From the NCBI GenBank assembly GCA_903873485.1, contig CAIQOO010000135.1, positions 1 through 64,000 of the forward strand: a DNA stretch of 64,000 nt. Direction: 5' to 3'. The translations under genes and the position numbers were made by a program. Below the pieces are notes generated by a model. The model ran no database searches. It saw nothing but the letters and a program-made list of their open reading frames with translations, and was not told where the DNA came from. Positions 18,501 through 27,643 of this stretch are shown piece by piece (position 1 is the stretch's first letter; each line of letters starts with the position of its first letter). This DNA is from an uncultured beta proteobacterium (GTDB lineage Bacteria; Pseudomonadota; Gammaproteobacteria; Burkholderiales; Burkholderiaceae_C).

Positions 18501-19251
18501 ACAGCGCCCAGCCGGCTTTAAGCTGCGCCAGCGCGGCGGCGCGCTGTTCGGTGGCCTGGATCAGCACCTCGGCCAGCGTTCCGTGGCCGGCTTGCGCCGG
18601 GATCTCCTGCGTCATCAGCTCGCGCATGTCAGCGATCAACGCATCGACACTGCCCCAAATGGCGAGCAGTTGCGACAAGGCTTCAGGCAACAGGGGATAA
18701 CAGGCTTGGCGCCAGTAGTCCTGGGCGGCGTGGATGTGCATGGCCTCCTCATCGGCTGCCAGTTCTTCGTCGAACAGGCAGCCACTGTCAAAGGCATGCT
18801 CTTTGAGCATGCGCTGGCACCAGGCATCAATCGTGTGCACTGCGGCATCGTCCATGCTTTCTGCTGCCGTGGCCAGGGTCCAGGCGGCCCGCTGACGCTC
18901 TGGCCCCGGCGGGTAACACGCCATCAGGCTTGCCAGGAATTCATCCTGGAGAGCAGGCTGCAGCTCGCCCCTGAAGCATTGCGCGGCATGCAGCAGCCGG
19001 TCACGGATGCGGTCCGACAATTCCCGTGTCGCCGCCCGGGTAAAGGTCATCACCAGAATTTCAGCGGGTCGCAATGGCCGCCCAAAACCATGCGTGCCGC
19101 CATGGCCGAGCACCAGGCGCAAATACAAGGCGGCGATGGTCCAGGTTTTGCCGGTGCCGGCTGAGGCTTCAATCAGCCGGCTGCCCCACAGATCAAAGGT
19201 TGCGGCTTGCAGAATCTGGCTCGGCGCTGCAGTGGTGGTTGTACTGGTCAT
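15532..19251 (-). CDS. recB: RecBCD exonuclease V beta subunit (RecB)
   Basis: A 1239-aa helicase-nuclease that unwinds and degrades double-strand DNA ends and, after Chi recognition, loads RecA. Walker A LIEASAGTGKTWTIAALYL is near residues 26-44. Other helicase motifs are VILVDEFQDTSPLQYQIF, LIGDPKQSIYGFRGADI, VITIHKSKGLEYPVVCLPF and VYVALTRARHALW. The C-terminal nuclease domain has the catalytic FADLVFEHQGKYWVLDYKSN motif (Asp, then DYK). It sits between recC (upstream) and recD (downstream); about 105 bp holding a repeat separate it from recC. It appears full length and functional. Confidence 0.95.
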   Translation of the reverse strand: MTSTTTTAAPSQILQAATFDLWGSRLIEASAGTGKTWTIAALYLRLVLGHGGTHGFGRPLRPAEILVMTFTRAATRELSDRIRDRLLHAAQCFRGELQPALQDEFLASLMACYPPGPERQRAAWTLATAAESMDDAAVHTIDAWCQRMLKEHAFDSGCLFDEELAADEEAMHIHAAQDYWRQACYPLLPEALSQLLAIWGSVDALIADMRELMTQEIPAQAGHGTLAEVLIQATEQRAAALAQLKAGWALCAQFMQDWLDAQTASKNSGWDGRKLSPKNYTGWLLTLKNWANGTIEDEKPDLKTGWERFTPEGLLLARKADAPPITLPPEFAQFAVFKGEIDKLPEVGVAVRLHAAATVAQRLLQLKRQSGSFGFADMLRRLNTALSHENGTRLRERILAQYPVILVDEFQDTSPLQYQIFDQIYQTQANDPRSALLLIGDPKQSIYGFRGADIYSYLQARRATSGRHYVLETNFRSTQPLVDVVNHWFSEADQARSEGAFMYRQGDTNPLPFVSVRANGRREQLVNAGGPVPAMTLVHDLELTNSEGMRRRFAARCAEQIVGWLNDRRAGFAEPGEAGQPDQFKPLRPADIAILVRTGKEAAAVRRELDRRAVASVYLSDKDSVFDSAEAHDLVHWLRAVATPQDVRLVRAGLATRTIGLSLDELGWLASNDEAFDARSEQLRQLRSVWQLQGVLAMLRQTVHQLGLAAGWLAGPNGERKLTNFLHLAELLQAASNSQDGEQSLIRWLMTEISEGSAQGDEQVVRLESDADLVKVITIHKSKGLEYPVVCLPFASSFRAKDSKTTSFINLANADGQRELRLQFSQDELALADRDRLREDLRLVYVALTRARHALWVGFSAVKSGAGSACVSHHSGTGYLIGGTEAIAAADWLRPLQQFASTCTNLLLLPARPATPCTPLSRVEEDIALLDRPIYQADFERHWTIGSFSGLARGLAAAGAGSALSPLQMPRPADDELEVAVRAEAQHAPDRAATLASPAAWHQFARGAEAGNFLHDQLEWLAAEGFALAGNESLATRLLRRCERAGRAAQAPELLSWLTEVVQTRLAGLDAALVDLVDVMPEMEFWLPASNMAAKEIDAQCRLHLLSGVERPGLVERQLHGMLMGFADLVFEHQGKYWVLDYKSNHLGDDDAAYDHDALVHAMAEHRYDVQAAIYLLALHRLLKQRLGRSYQPEQHLGGAVYLFLRGIKGPQHGVCLIPACLPLLDALDAMLGVAALPA

Positions 19252-19279
19252 GGCTGCTGGTCTCTCAAAAATCCCGCTT

Positions 19280-19335
19280 GAAAGCTATATTTATAATAGC
19301 TGTCAGCGCTTGCTGGGTATGGGCTAGATGCCAAA
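19280..19335 (-). repeat. Comamonadaceae-type intergenic repeat, copy 6
   Basis: Leftward copy between recC and recB: tagctgtcagcgcttgctgg followed by gtatgggctagatgcc. It lies in the transcribed spacer of the recCBD operon, if that is one transcript. Confidence 0.75.
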
Positions 19336-19356
19336 AAGACATAAAAATTCAGGATA

Positions 19357-22300
19357 TCAAGGCATGAACTCGGCGCGGTGAAAGCGGGCTGTCACATGTT
19401 GATTGGCCCATGCCAACAGCGGTGCATAAACCTGTTGCGCCAAATTCTGAAAGCGGCCATCAGCCCCCAGAGCCTCAAAGTCCGGGAACATCCGGGCCAG
19501 GCAGGGTTCATCCACTTCACCAGACTGTCTATAGCCGCCTTCATATTGGGCACCGGCATTTTTTTCTCTGAGCCAGGCCAGTGCCGTTTTGGGCGGCAGC
19601 GGCAGCGGCGCGTTCATGCCCTGCAGCCAGACCGACAGCAGCATGCCCAGCGTGTTGCGGGCTTCGTCCTGGGGCATGGATGCGATGTCAACCACGCCAT
19701 CGCGCCCGACCAGTACGCCTTGGGCGTTCAGGCCGCTGGTCGCAATCGCCAGGCTGTGCACCCAGGGGCCTAACAGCTTGTCGGCTCTAGCCACCGGCTT
19801 GTTTCCTTTTTCAAGCAGTTTGCCTGGTTGCAGTTCGAGCCAGGCGGTAACGACGCTGATCTGCTGGCTGACAGCCGGACCTGCACCTGCATCAGACCAG
19901 ACTTCACCCTGGCGCAGGTGATCAATCCAGTCTTCCAAAACCACATCGCCCTGTTGCAGGCGAACCGATTGCCGTTCGGCCGGTGCCGGAAAGCGGGCTT
20001 GCTCGGCACCCCAGGTTTGCAGCATGCTGGTCAGCACCTCATGCAGGGCTTGCTGCTTGAGGTCGCCCAGGCCTTTGAGCGGCAACTCGCCGGCGTTGCG
20101 CAAGCGTGCCAAGGCGCTGGTCACGCTGGCCTGGCGCTGCACCTGGCTGGTCTGGGCTGCGGCGGCTGCCAGCAATTCCTGAATCAGCCCGTATTCCTGC
20201 AAGCCATCCACCGCAAAGCATTCGTCATCGGCATGCTCCTGGCTGTCTTCTCCAAAGACCACTTGCAGCCGTTGCCGAAAAAACGCTTTCACCGGATTGC
20301 GCAGAAAACGGGTCAATTGGCTCAGGGTCACCGCCATATTCGGGTCGGCAACATAGGTCGCCAACGGCTCGATCTCCGGGGGCTTGCCACGCGCCGGCAA
20401 GCCAGCCGCTGCTTCGTCTGGCGACCCATGCGCCGCACGCCACTCGCGGGCATAGGTGAGCAGCGGGCTGCCGGCTTCAAAATAGCGCCGGCCAAAGGGC
20501 TGCAAGGGGTGATGGGTGGTTCGCTCTGACACCACCTGCCGGCCCCAGCCGGCGCTCAGGTAATCGCGCAATTGCGACACCAATACCGAGGGCGGCTGTT
20601 CGCTGTTGTCGCGCACGCTGTGACTGCACCAACTGACATAAAGCAGGCGGCGCGCCGACACCAGGGCTTCGAGCATCAGTTGCCGGTCATCATCACGGCG
20701 CGAGCGGTCGCCCGGGCGGCTGATGCCGGGCAGCCCCATCAGGTCGAAGTCGTGACGCTCGCTGCGCCGGGGGTAGTCGCCATCGTTCATGCCGAGCAGG
20801 CAAACCACTTCAAACGGAATGGCGCGCATTGGCATGAGTGTGCAAAAAGTCACGCCACCCGCCTGAAAACGCTGGTTCAGATTGGGCACCTCGATCGCCT
20901 CCTGCCAGGCCGAGCGGGCCACGATCAACGGTACCTCTTCATCAAAACCGGCCTGTTCGCAGGCCAGTTGCCATGCCACCAGACCGGCTTCGAGTGCGCC
21001 GAGTGCCTGCCGGTCGATGTCCGATTCGGCTTTCACCATCGCTGCCAGCAAGGCCCGGCCGCGTTCAGCCCAGTTCGCTGGGGTGGCCGGCGTGCTGGCC
21101 ACTTGCCACCAATTCACCAGTGCCTGCAACAGGTGGGCCAGCGATCCGGCCAGCTCGGCTTCCAGGCCCGCCACCTCGGCGAAGGGCTCAATGTGGTTGA
21201 AGTCGGCCAGCGGCGCATCGACCGCCACCGCGCCGCTGGCATAGCCCAGCAGCATGCGGCGCAGGCCAAACCAGGCGCTGTTTTGATCGCCGCAGGCCAG
21301 CAAGCCCAGATCGGCGCGGTGCGCTTGGTTCAAGCCCCAGCGAATCCCGGCCCCCGCCATCCACCCGGTCAGCCGGGGCAAGGATTCCTGATCAATGCCA
21401 AAACGGCCCGCCACGGCGGTCACTTCGAGCAAATCGGCCAGCTCGCTCATGCCGCAGCGCTGTTGCGGCAGCCGCAGCAACCAATCCAGCGCACCCATCA
21501 GCGGGCTGCCGGTTTTGGCGCTCATGTCGGCGATGTCAAACGGGATGTAGCGGGCATCCGAGCGTTTGTATTGACCAAAAACGGCCCGGATAGCCGGGGC
21601 CATTTGCTCAATATCGGGCACCATCACAATCACGTCACGCGGCTTCAGGGCCGCCTGCTGGGCCGGCTCGGCCAGCAACTGCAGCAGTTGGTCATGCAGG
21701 ATTTCGAGTTCACGCACCTTGCTGTGGGCGCCGTGAAAGACGATGGAATGGTCATGCGCCGCCACTGGATTTGCAACATGTTCGGCCAGCGGCACCAGGT
21801 CGCGGATGCGGTTTTGCACCTGCTTGAGCAACGGTGTTTGTTCATCGTCTTCGGTCTCGTCAAACAAATCAATCCGCGCCAGCTCAAACTTGAGACGGCT
21901 ATGCTGCGCATCGTCAAAGACATCGAGTTGACGGATAAAGTCGCGCCCCTGCCGGCCCCAGGCGGCCAGCAGCGGATGGGCATGGGCGTGCATGTCTTCC
22001 AGCGGCAGGGCAGAGAGGTCGCGACCCAGGCGAAATGGCTGGCGCCGCCGTTGGGAATTGAGCAATTCACGGCCATCCATGATGTCGCCCCAATAGAAAC
22101 GGCACGGGTTGGGAATCGCCAGCATGACCTGGCTGTGCGGCGCCAGCGCCGCCAACGCCTGCAGGGTGGTCCAGGGAATCTGGCTCATGCCAAACACAAT
22201 CACCCGCCGTGCCACCTGGCTTTCCAGCGGCTTGCCTGATGCCAGCCGCGCCAGCACCCGCTGAGCAACAAGCGGGCGGATGCTTTGCTGCTGCGCTGGC

Positions 22301-22887
22301 TTAAGCGTTTGCAGCACGGCGCGCCACAACCGGGGCTGCCAGCGCTGTTCGGGTGGCAACTGCGTGCTGGCACCATTGGCCAGTATCAGGTGGTCCTGGC
22401 CCTGGGCCCAGGCGTCAAGCCAGTCAGCACGGTAGTTTTGGTACTGGTCAAACAGATCGGCCAATTTGGCGGCCAGTTGCAGCATGCGGTCGGGTTCGTC
22501 GGCCTTCAGAAAACCGGCCACCGGCGCAAAATCAGGCTCGGTGATCAAGACCGGCAGCAGCTTCATCAGGCGCCAGATCATTGGCACCTTGTCGAGTGGC
22601 GAGTCGGACGGCACCGCCTCGCGGCCGAGCACCTGGCGGTAGGTGCGCCACAAAAAACGCGAAGGCAGTTCAACCCGGGTGGCGGCACAGATGCCGCCGA
22701 TGCGCGCCAGTTCCATCTTGACCCATTCGGCCATGCCATTGCTCTGAACCAGAATGATTTCCTGCTCCAGCGGGTGCAGCGGGTGTCGCCTGATCCAGTT
22801 AATCACCACTTCGGCTAAGTCTTCGGCGCGGTTGCCGTGAAAGGCCAGGAAGCCAGGCTGCAAAACGGTTTGAAATGTCGGGTTCAT
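19357..22887 (-). CDS. recC: RecBCD exonuclease V gamma subunit (RecC)
   Basis: A 1176-aa subunit that holds RecB and RecD together, splits the DNA strands and reads Chi. Recognisable parts are the N-terminal FLAFHGNRAEDLAEVVINWI and ILVQSNGMAEWVKMELARIG, then VIVFGMSQIPWTTLQALAAL, and MRAIPFEVVCLLGMNDGDYP with DLMGLPGISRPGDRSRRDDD in the middle. I chose the ATG at 22887 (MNPTFQTVLQPGF); the frame stays open to 22965, but the extra 26 residues do not look like RecC. It is the first gene of the leftward recCBD run. Its promoter would lie in the ~230 bp shared with the divergent CBS-domain gene, where I see no clear consensus. Confidence 0.93.
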   Translation of the reverse strand: MNPTFQTVLQPGFLAFHGNRAEDLAEVVINWIRRHPLHPLEQEIILVQSNGMAEWVKMELARIGGICAATRVELPSRFLWRTYRQVLGREAVPSDSPLDKVPMIWRLMKLLPVLITEPDFAPVAGFLKADEPDRMLQLAAKLADLFDQYQNYRADWLDAWAQGQDHLILANGASTQLPPEQRWQPRLWRAVLQTLKPAQQQSIRPLVAQRVLARLASGKPLESQVARRVIVFGMSQIPWTTLQALAALAPHSQVMLAIPNPCRFYWGDIMDGRELLNSQRRRQPFRLGRDLSALPLEDMHAHAHPLLAAWGRQGRDFIRQLDVFDDAQHSRLKFELARIDLFDETEDDEQTPLLKQVQNRIRDLVPLAEHVANPVAAHDHSIVFHGAHSKVRELEILHDQLLQLLAEPAQQAALKPRDVIVMVPDIEQMAPAIRAVFGQYKRSDARYIPFDIADMSAKTGSPLMGALDWLLRLPQQRCGMSELADLLEVTAVAGRFGIDQESLPRLTGWMAGAGIRWGLNQAHRADLGLLACGDQNSAWFGLRRMLLGYASGAVAVDAPLADFNHIEPFAEVAGLEAELAGSLAHLLQALVNWWQVASTPATPANWAERGRALLAAMVKAESDIDRQALGALEAGLVAWQLACEQAGFDEEVPLIVARSAWQEAIEVPNLNQRFQAGGVTFCTLMPMRAIPFEVVCLLGMNDGDYPRRSERHDFDLMGLPGISRPGDRSRRDDDRQLMLEALVSARRLLYVSWCSHSVRDNSEQPPSVLVSQLRDYLSAGWGRQVVSERTTHHPLQPFGRRYFEAGSPLLTYAREWRAAHGSPDEAAAGLPARGKPPEIEPLATYVADPNMAVTLSQLTRFLRNPVKAFFRQRLQVVFGEDSQEHADDECFAVDGLQEYGLIQELLAAAAAQTSQVQRQASVTSALARLRNAGELPLKGLGDLKQQALHEVLTSMLQTWGAEQARFPAPAERQSVRLQQGDVVLEDWIDHLRQGEVWSDAGAGPAVSQQISVVTAWLELQPGKLLEKGNKPVARADKLLGPWVHSLAIATSGLNAQGVLVGRDGVVDIASMPQDEARNTLGMLLSVWLQGMNAPLPLPPKTALAWLREKNAGAQYEGGYRQSGEVDEPCLARMFPDFEALGADGRFQNLAQQVYAPLLAWANQHVTARFHRAEFMP

Positions 22888-23120
22888 AAAGTCGGCAGTG
22901 CGCCGGGCAGGAGAGTCGTGATTCGGATGGTGGCAAAGCCGACAATGCCGGCCCACGCTGCCCAAATGCTAACCGGAGTCAGGGCCGCCGCTTGCATTTG
23001 CCGGTCGGAATCAGCGAGCCGGCTTGAATAGCCCGCGTCCGGTTGATCGAGGCGGCAGTTTTGCCATTAAGATCATCGGCAGAACCTACCGTCTTCAACC
23101 CATTCATTTCGAGGAAAAAC

Positions 23121-23585
23121 ATGAAAGTCAGTGATATTTTGCGCATCAAGGGCAACACGCTCTATACGGTGGAACCGAGCGAGCCGCTGATCAAGGCGCT
23201 GGGGCTGATGGCTGAACGCGACATTGGTTCATTGGTGGTGGTCGAGTATGGTGATCTGGTCGGCATCCTGACGATCCGGGAACTGGCCAACGTGCTGGTC
23301 AAAACCGGCGGCAATGTGAAGACCACCATCGTGCGCACCGCCATGGACGATTCGCCCCTGACCTGCACCCTGGAAACCAATATCGACGAAGTGCGCCGCA
23401 TGATGCTCAACCTGCATGCCCGCTATATGCCGGTGATGGACAAGGGCCTGCTGATGGGGGTGATCAGCTTTCACGATGTGGCGCGCGCCGTGGTGGACAG
23501 CCAGAATTTTGAGAACAAGCTGCTCAAGGCCTATATTCACGACTGGCCCGAGGGCGACGCGCCGGCAGCGGTCGTCGCACCGTAG
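23121..23585 (+). CDS. CBS-domain protein
   Basis: A 154-aa protein made of two CBS domains (about 1-62 and 72-135), a pair that binds adenine nucleotides and acts as an energy or ligand sensor. Typical features are KALGLMAERDIGSLVVVEYG, LVGILTIRELANVL and ARYMPVMDKGLLMGVISFHD. I chose the ATG at 23121 because gaggaaaaac directly precedes it; an upstream open frame to 23043 lacks support. It lies 46 bp before aroC and may be co-transcribed with it. Single-CBS-pair proteins of this size are frequent in proteobacteria; the target is unknown. Confidence 0.85.
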   Translation: MKVSDILRIKGNTLYTVEPSEPLIKALGLMAERDIGSLVVVEYGDLVGILTIRELANVLVKTGGNVKTTIVRTAMDDSPLTCTLETNIDEVRRMMLNLHARYMPVMDKGLLMGVISFHDVARAVVDSQNFENKLLKAYIHDWPEGDAPAAVVAP

Positions 23586-23631
23586 TCGCGCGGCGCTGGG
23601 GCTGGCGGCGGCTCTGGGATAATCCGCGCCC

Positions 23632-24729
23632 ATGAGCGGCAACACCTTTGGACACCTTTTTGCAGTCACCAACTTTGGTGAATCCCACGGCCCGGCGATT
23701 GGCTGCGTGATAGACGGCTGCCCGCCGGGCTTGGCGCTGTGCGAGGTTGACATCCAGCCTGACCTGGATCGGCGCCGCCCCGGCACCAGCAAGTTTGTTA
23801 CCCAGCGCAACGAGCCGGATGCGGTCGAGATTTTGTCGGGCGTTTATGAAGGCAAAACCACCGGCACGCCGATTTGCCTGCTGATCAAAAACACCGACCA
23901 GCGCAGCAAGGATTACGGCAACCTGGTCCAGACCTTTCGTCCGGGCCATGCCGATTACAGCTACTTTCAAAAATACGGCATTCGCGATCCGCGCGGCGGT
24001 GGCCGCTCCAGCGCCCGCCTGACGGCGCCGATGGTGGCGGCGGGCGCAGTAGCGAAGAAATGGTTGTTCGAGAAATATGGCACCCGGTTCAGGGGCTGCA
24101 TGACGCAAATCGGCGAGTTGCCAATCGCCTTTGAGTCGTGGGAGCATGTGCCCAACAACCCGTTTTTTGCGCCGCTCGCCGATGTGTCGGCGCTGGAAAG
24201 CTACCTGCTTGCACTGCGCAAAAGCGGTGATTCATGTGGTGCGCGGCTTCGCGTCAGTGCCTCCAATGTGCCGGCGGGCCTGGGCGAGCCGCTGTTTGAC
24301 AAGATGGATGCCGACATTGCCTGGGCCATGATGGGCATCAACGCGGTCAAGGGGGTGGAGATCGGTGCCGGCTTTGCCAGCGTGGCGCAGCGCGGCAGCA
24401 GCCATGGCGATGCGCTCACGCCACAGGGCTTCAGGGGCAACAACGCCGGCGGCGTGCTTGGCGGCATCACCAGCGGCCAAGACCTGGAGGTGGCAATTGC
24501 CATCAAACCGACCAGCTCGATCCTGATCCCGCGCGAGTCGATCGACACCACCGGCCAGCCCACCGAAGTGGTCACCACGGGCCGCCATGACCCCTGTGTC
24601 GGCATTCGCGCCACGCCGATCATCGAGGCGATGCTGGCGCTGGTGGTGATGGAACACGCGCTGCGGCAGCGCGCTCAGTGCAGCGATGTGTTGCCGGCAC
24701 TGCCGCCAATTGCCGCCGCACATCCCTGA
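23632..24729 (+). CDS. aroC: Chorismate synthase
   Basis: Last step of the shikimate pathway: converts 5-enolpyruvylshikimate 3-phosphate to chorismate using reduced FMN, giving the precursor of aromatic amino acids and folate. The 365-aa protein shows the family signatures [19 protein letters not shown] near the start, [14 protein letters not shown] with [12 protein letters not shown] in the middle, and [17 protein letters not shown] with KPTSSI in the C-terminal half. Length is normal. It stands alone functionally, 46 bp after the CBS gene, and is followed by an intergenic repeat. Confidence 0.96.
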   Translation: MSGNTFGHLFAVTNFGESHGPAIGCVIDGCPPGLALCEVDIQPDLDRRRPGTSKFVTQRNEPDAVEILSGVYEGKTTGTPICLLIKNTDQRSKDYGNLVQTFRPGHADYSYFQKYGIRDPRGGGRSSARLTAPMVAAGAVAKKWLFEKYGTRFRGCMTQIGELPIAFESWEHVPNNPFFAPLADVSALESYLLALRKSGDSCGARLRVSASNVPAGLGEPLFDKMDADIAWAMMGINAVKGVEIGAGFASVAQRGSSHGDALTPQGFRGNNAGGVLGGITSGQDLEVAIAIKPTSSILIPRESIDTTGQPTEVVTTGRHDPCVGIRATPIIEAMLALVVMEHALRQRAQCSDVLPALPPIAAAHP

Positions 24730-24795
24730 ATTTATAAATAATAAGCCTCCAGCCCTTATGGGATAAGCGCAGGTAGCTATAAGTAATATAGCTAA
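24729..24795 (+). repeat. Comamonadaceae-type intergenic repeat, copy 7
   Basis: Lies between aroC and trhP: atttataaataataagcctc, then agcccttatgggataagcgc and ggtagctataag. A second tagct just after it extends the match. Confidence 0.75.
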
Positions 24796-24834
24796 TTGCA
24801 GTTTTTTTTGATCCACTTACCCGACCACTTGCCC

Positions 24835-26241
24835 ATGAAAATTCCTGAATTGCTGGCCCCGGCAGGCTCGCTGGCCATGCTGGAAACCGCACTCGCCTTT
24901 GGTGCCAATGCGATTTATGCCGGCCAGCCGCGCTACAGCCTGCGGGTGCGCAACAACGACTTTGGCGATATCGCCGTGCTCAAGCAGGGCATTGACACGG
25001 TTCATGCGGCGGGAGCGCGGTTTTTTCTGGTCTCCAACATCTTTCCGCATGGCAACAAGATCAAAAGCTACCTCAGCAACATGGCCCCGGTGGTGGCCTT
25101 GAAGCCCGATGCGATGATCATGTCCGACCCCGGCCTGATCATGATGGTGCGCGAAACCTGGCCCGAGATGGAAATACATTTGTCGGTGCAGGCCAATACG
25201 GTGAATGCGGCAGCGGTGCGGTTCTGGAAAACGGTGGGCATCAGCCGGGTGATTTTGTCGCGCGAACTCTCGCTCGACCAGGTCGAGCAGATTCGCCAGG
25301 ACTGCCCCGATACCGAGCTGGAGGTGTTTGTGCACGGCGCGCTGTGCATCGCCTACTCGGGCCGCTGCCTGCTGTCGGGCTATTTCAACCACCGCGATGC
25401 CAACCAGGGCAGTTGCACCAATTCCTGCCGCTGGGATTACAAGACGCAGCAAGGGGTGGTCGATGCCTCGGGCGACATTCTGGCCCCGCAGGCGGCGCTG
25501 GCGCGCGAACAGGGTGAACTGCAAGGCCGGGCTGGCAGCGGCGATCCAGATGGCAGCAGGCCAGTCAGCGCGGCAGACCAGGTGTATCTGATCGAAGAAG
25601 GCCAGCGGCCGGGCAGTTTCATGCCGATCGAGGAAGACGAGCATGGCACCTATGTGATGAATTCCAAAGACCTGCGCGCCATCGAGCATGTCAGGCGGCT
25701 GGTTGACATCGGGGTTGATTCGCTCAAGATCGAAGGCCGCACCAAAAGCCCGTATTACGTGGCGCGCACGGTGCAGAGTTACCGTCGCGCCATTGACGAT
25801 GCGGGGGCAGGGCGCGAACTGGACCCGGCCCTGCTCGGGCAACTCGAAGGCTTGTCCAACCGGGGCTACACCTCGGGCTTTTTCCAGCGCCACACGCCTG
25901 AATCGACGCAAAACTACCTGCGCGGCCACTCAGAATCCGGTCGCAGCCTGTATGTCGGCGATGTGCTCAGTTTTGACGGCGCGCGCGGGCTGGTGCAAGT
26001 GCGGGTGAAAAACCGCTTTGCCGTGGGCGACTGGCTGGAGCTGATAACCCCGGCGGGCAACACCGATGTGCAACTGACCCGCATGGAGAATGCCGATGCG
26101 CAAGCCATCAGCGTGGCCCCCGGCAGCGGCCACACCGTCTGGCTGCCGCTGCCCGAGCGGGCGGTGGGTGCCTTGGTGGCGCGCTACCTCAATCCGCCGC
26201 CGCCGGCTGGCCCAAAAGTCAGGCATGTTTTAGCCATCTAG
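24835..26241 (+). CDS. trhP: tRNA hydroxylation protein TrhP (peptidase U32 family, YegQ)
   Basis: A 468-aa U32-family protein. In E. coli, YegQ/TrhP with prephenate supports formation of 5-hydroxyuridine at tRNA position 34. Family stretches are ELLAPAGSLAMLETALAFGA, GQPRYSLRVRNNDF, IHLSVQANTVNAAAVRFW, FVHGALCIAYSGRCLLSGYF and the cysteine cluster around NQGSCTNSCRW, then MNSKDLRAIEHVRRLVDIGV. Overall order and length match YegQ rather than the longer RlhA. I chose the ATG at 24835 (MKIPELLAP); the frame is open 39 bp further up into the repeat. Dependence on prephenate gives a loose link to the shikimate gene aroC just upstream. It is followed by a repeat and arfB. Confidence 0.9.
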   Translation: MKIPELLAPAGSLAMLETALAFGANAIYAGQPRYSLRVRNNDFGDIAVLKQGIDTVHAAGARFFLVSNIFPHGNKIKSYLSNMAPVVALKPDAMIMSDPGLIMMVRETWPEMEIHLSVQANTVNAAAVRFWKTVGISRVILSRELSLDQVEQIRQDCPDTELEVFVHGALCIAYSGRCLLSGYFNHRDANQGSCTNSCRWDYKTQQGVVDASGDILAPQAALAREQGELQGRAGSGDPDGSRPVSAADQVYLIEEGQRPGSFMPIEEDEHGTYVMNSKDLRAIEHVRRLVDIGVDSLKIEGRTKSPYYVARTVQSYRRAIDDAGAGRELDPALLGQLEGLSNRGYTSGFFQRHTPESTQNYLRGHSESGRSLYVGDVLSFDGARGLVQVRVKNRFAVGDWLELITPAGNTDVQLTRMENADAQAISVAPGSGHTVWLPLPERAVGALVARYLNPPPPAGPKVRHVLAI

Positions 26242-26275
26242 CCCTTATCCAGCAAGCGCAGACAGCTATAAAAAT
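26228..26275 (+). repeat. Comamonadaceae-type intergenic repeat, copy 8
   Basis: A clean copy of tagcccttatccagcaagcg then cagacagctataaaa. It overlaps the trhP stop and ends directly at the arfB start codon, so it supplies the sequence in front of that start. Confidence 0.85.
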
Positions 26276-26681
26276 GGAAGCATTACAGATTTCTCCGGAC
26301 GAGGTGCTGATCAGCGCCATCCGCGCCCAGGGTGCCGGCGGGCAAAACGTCAACAAGGTGTCAAGCGCCATCCACCTGCGCTTTGACATTGCGGCATCGA
26401 GCCTGCCCGACGACATCAAAGCCCGGCTGCTGGCCCTGAATGACAGCCGCATCGGCAAGACCGGCGTGCTGGTGCTCAAAGCCCAGCGCCATCGCACCCA
26501 GGAGCTGAACCGCCTGGATGCACTGCGCCGCCTCAATGAACTGGTCAACAGCGTGGCCCGGCCACCCAAGGCGCGCCGCCCGACCCAGCCGAGCCGGGCT
26601 TCCCGGCAACGCTTGCGCACAGCCAAAGTCCAGCGCTCGGTGCTCAAGACGCAGCGGTCGCGGGTACAGGCCGAAACCTGA
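26274..26681 (+). CDS. arfB: Alternative ribosome-rescue factor ArfB
   Basis: A 135-aa peptidyl-tRNA hydrolase that frees ribosomes stalled at mRNA ends without using a stop codon. The GGQ motif is in IRAQGAGGQNVNKVSSAIHL (GGQ at residues 22-24). The basic C-terminal tail (ARPPKARRPTQPSRASRQRL, then KTQRSR), which enters the empty mRNA channel, is present. There is no codon-recognition domain, which separates it from release factors 1 and 2. The ATG lies at the very end of an intergenic repeat and has no classical ribosome site. It is followed closely by rbgA. Confidence 0.93.
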   Translation: MEALQISPDEVLISAIRAQGAGGQNVNKVSSAIHLRFDIAASSLPDDIKARLLALNDSRIGKTGVLVLKAQRHRTQELNRLDALRRLNELVNSVARPPKARRPTQPSRASRQRLRTAKVQRSVLKTQRSRVQAET

Positions 26682-26710
26682 TGCGACCACTGGTACCAGA
26701 CTAAAAAAAC

Positions 26711-27643
26711 ATGGCAATTCAATGGTTTCCAGGGCACATGCACCTGACGCAAAAGGCGATTGCACAGCGCATCGGGCAAATTGACGTGGTGATCGAGCTG
26801 CTTGACGCGCGCCTGCCGGGGTCTAGCGCCAACCCGATGCTGGCCCAATTGACGCAGGGCAAGCCGGCGCTCAAGCTGCTCAACAAGCAGGATCTGGCCG
26901 ACCCCGATGGCACCGCGCTGTGGCTGGCCCACTACAACGCGCTGCCCGGCACCCGCGCGATGGCGCTTGATGCCAGCATGGCGGCACCGGCCAAGGCGCT
27001 GATCAGTGCCTGCCATGCGCTGGCACCGCATCGTGGCGGCATGGCCAAACCGATGCGGGTGCTGATTTGCGGCATTCCCAACGTCGGCAAATCGACCCTG
27101 ATCAATACCCTGGCGGGCAAACGCGCCGCCAAAACCGGCGATGAAGCCGGCGTCACCAAACTGGAGCAGCGGATTGCGCTGGCAGCCGACTTTTATTTGT
27201 ACGACACGCCGGGCCTGCTGTGGCCGCGCATCATTGTGGCCAAAAGTGGCTACAACCTTGCCGCCAGCGGTGCCGTCGGACGCAATGCCTTTGACGAGCA
27301 GGAGGTGGCGCTGGAATTGCTGGACTGGCTGCGGCTGCATTACCCCGGCTTGCTGGCGGCGCGCTTTGGCATCGAAGCTGCGGCCAGCCTGAGCGATGAG
27401 CAATTGCTGGTGGCCATTGGCCGCAAGCGCGGCGCGCTCCAGACCGGTCAGCAGGTGAATCTGCAAAAAGCCGCCGAAATCGCCATTTACGACTTTCGCT
27501 CGGGCGTGCTCGGCCGCATCACCCTGGAGACCCCCGCAGAATTTGCCCGCTGGCTGGCGGCAGGGCAGACCCTTGATGCCCAGCGGCAGCTTAAAAAAGA
27601 TGCCATCGAGCGTGGCCGCAACACCAGGAAGCCTGCGCCATGA
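26711..27643 (+). CDS. rbgA: Ribosome biogenesis GTPase RbgA/YlqF
   Basis: A 310-aa circularly permuted GTPase that helps late assembly of the large ribosomal subunit. The permuted motif order is visible: G4 (LLNKQDLADPD) comes first, then G1 (ICGIPNVGKSTLINTLAGK), then G3 (YDTPGLLWP). The start MAIQWFPGHMHLTQKAI is the usual family N-terminus. Its stop overlaps the dusA start (ATGA around 27640-27643), so the two are translationally coupled. It follows arfB by about 30 bp, so arfB-rbgA-dusA is probably one translation-related operon. Confidence 0.92.
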   Translation: MAIQWFPGHMHLTQKAIAQRIGQIDVVIELLDARLPGSSANPMLAQLTQGKPALKLLNKQDLADPDGTALWLAHYNALPGTRAMALDASMAAPAKALISACHALAPHRGGMAKPMRVLICGIPNVGKSTLINTLAGKRAAKTGDEAGVTKLEQRIALAADFYLYDTPGLLWPRIIVAKSGYNLAASGAVGRNAFDEQEVALELLDWLRLHYPGLLAARFGIEAAASLSDEQLLVAIGRKRGALQTGQQVNLQKAAEIAIYDFRSGVLGRITLETPAEFARWLAAGQTLDAQRQLKKDAIERGRNTRKPAP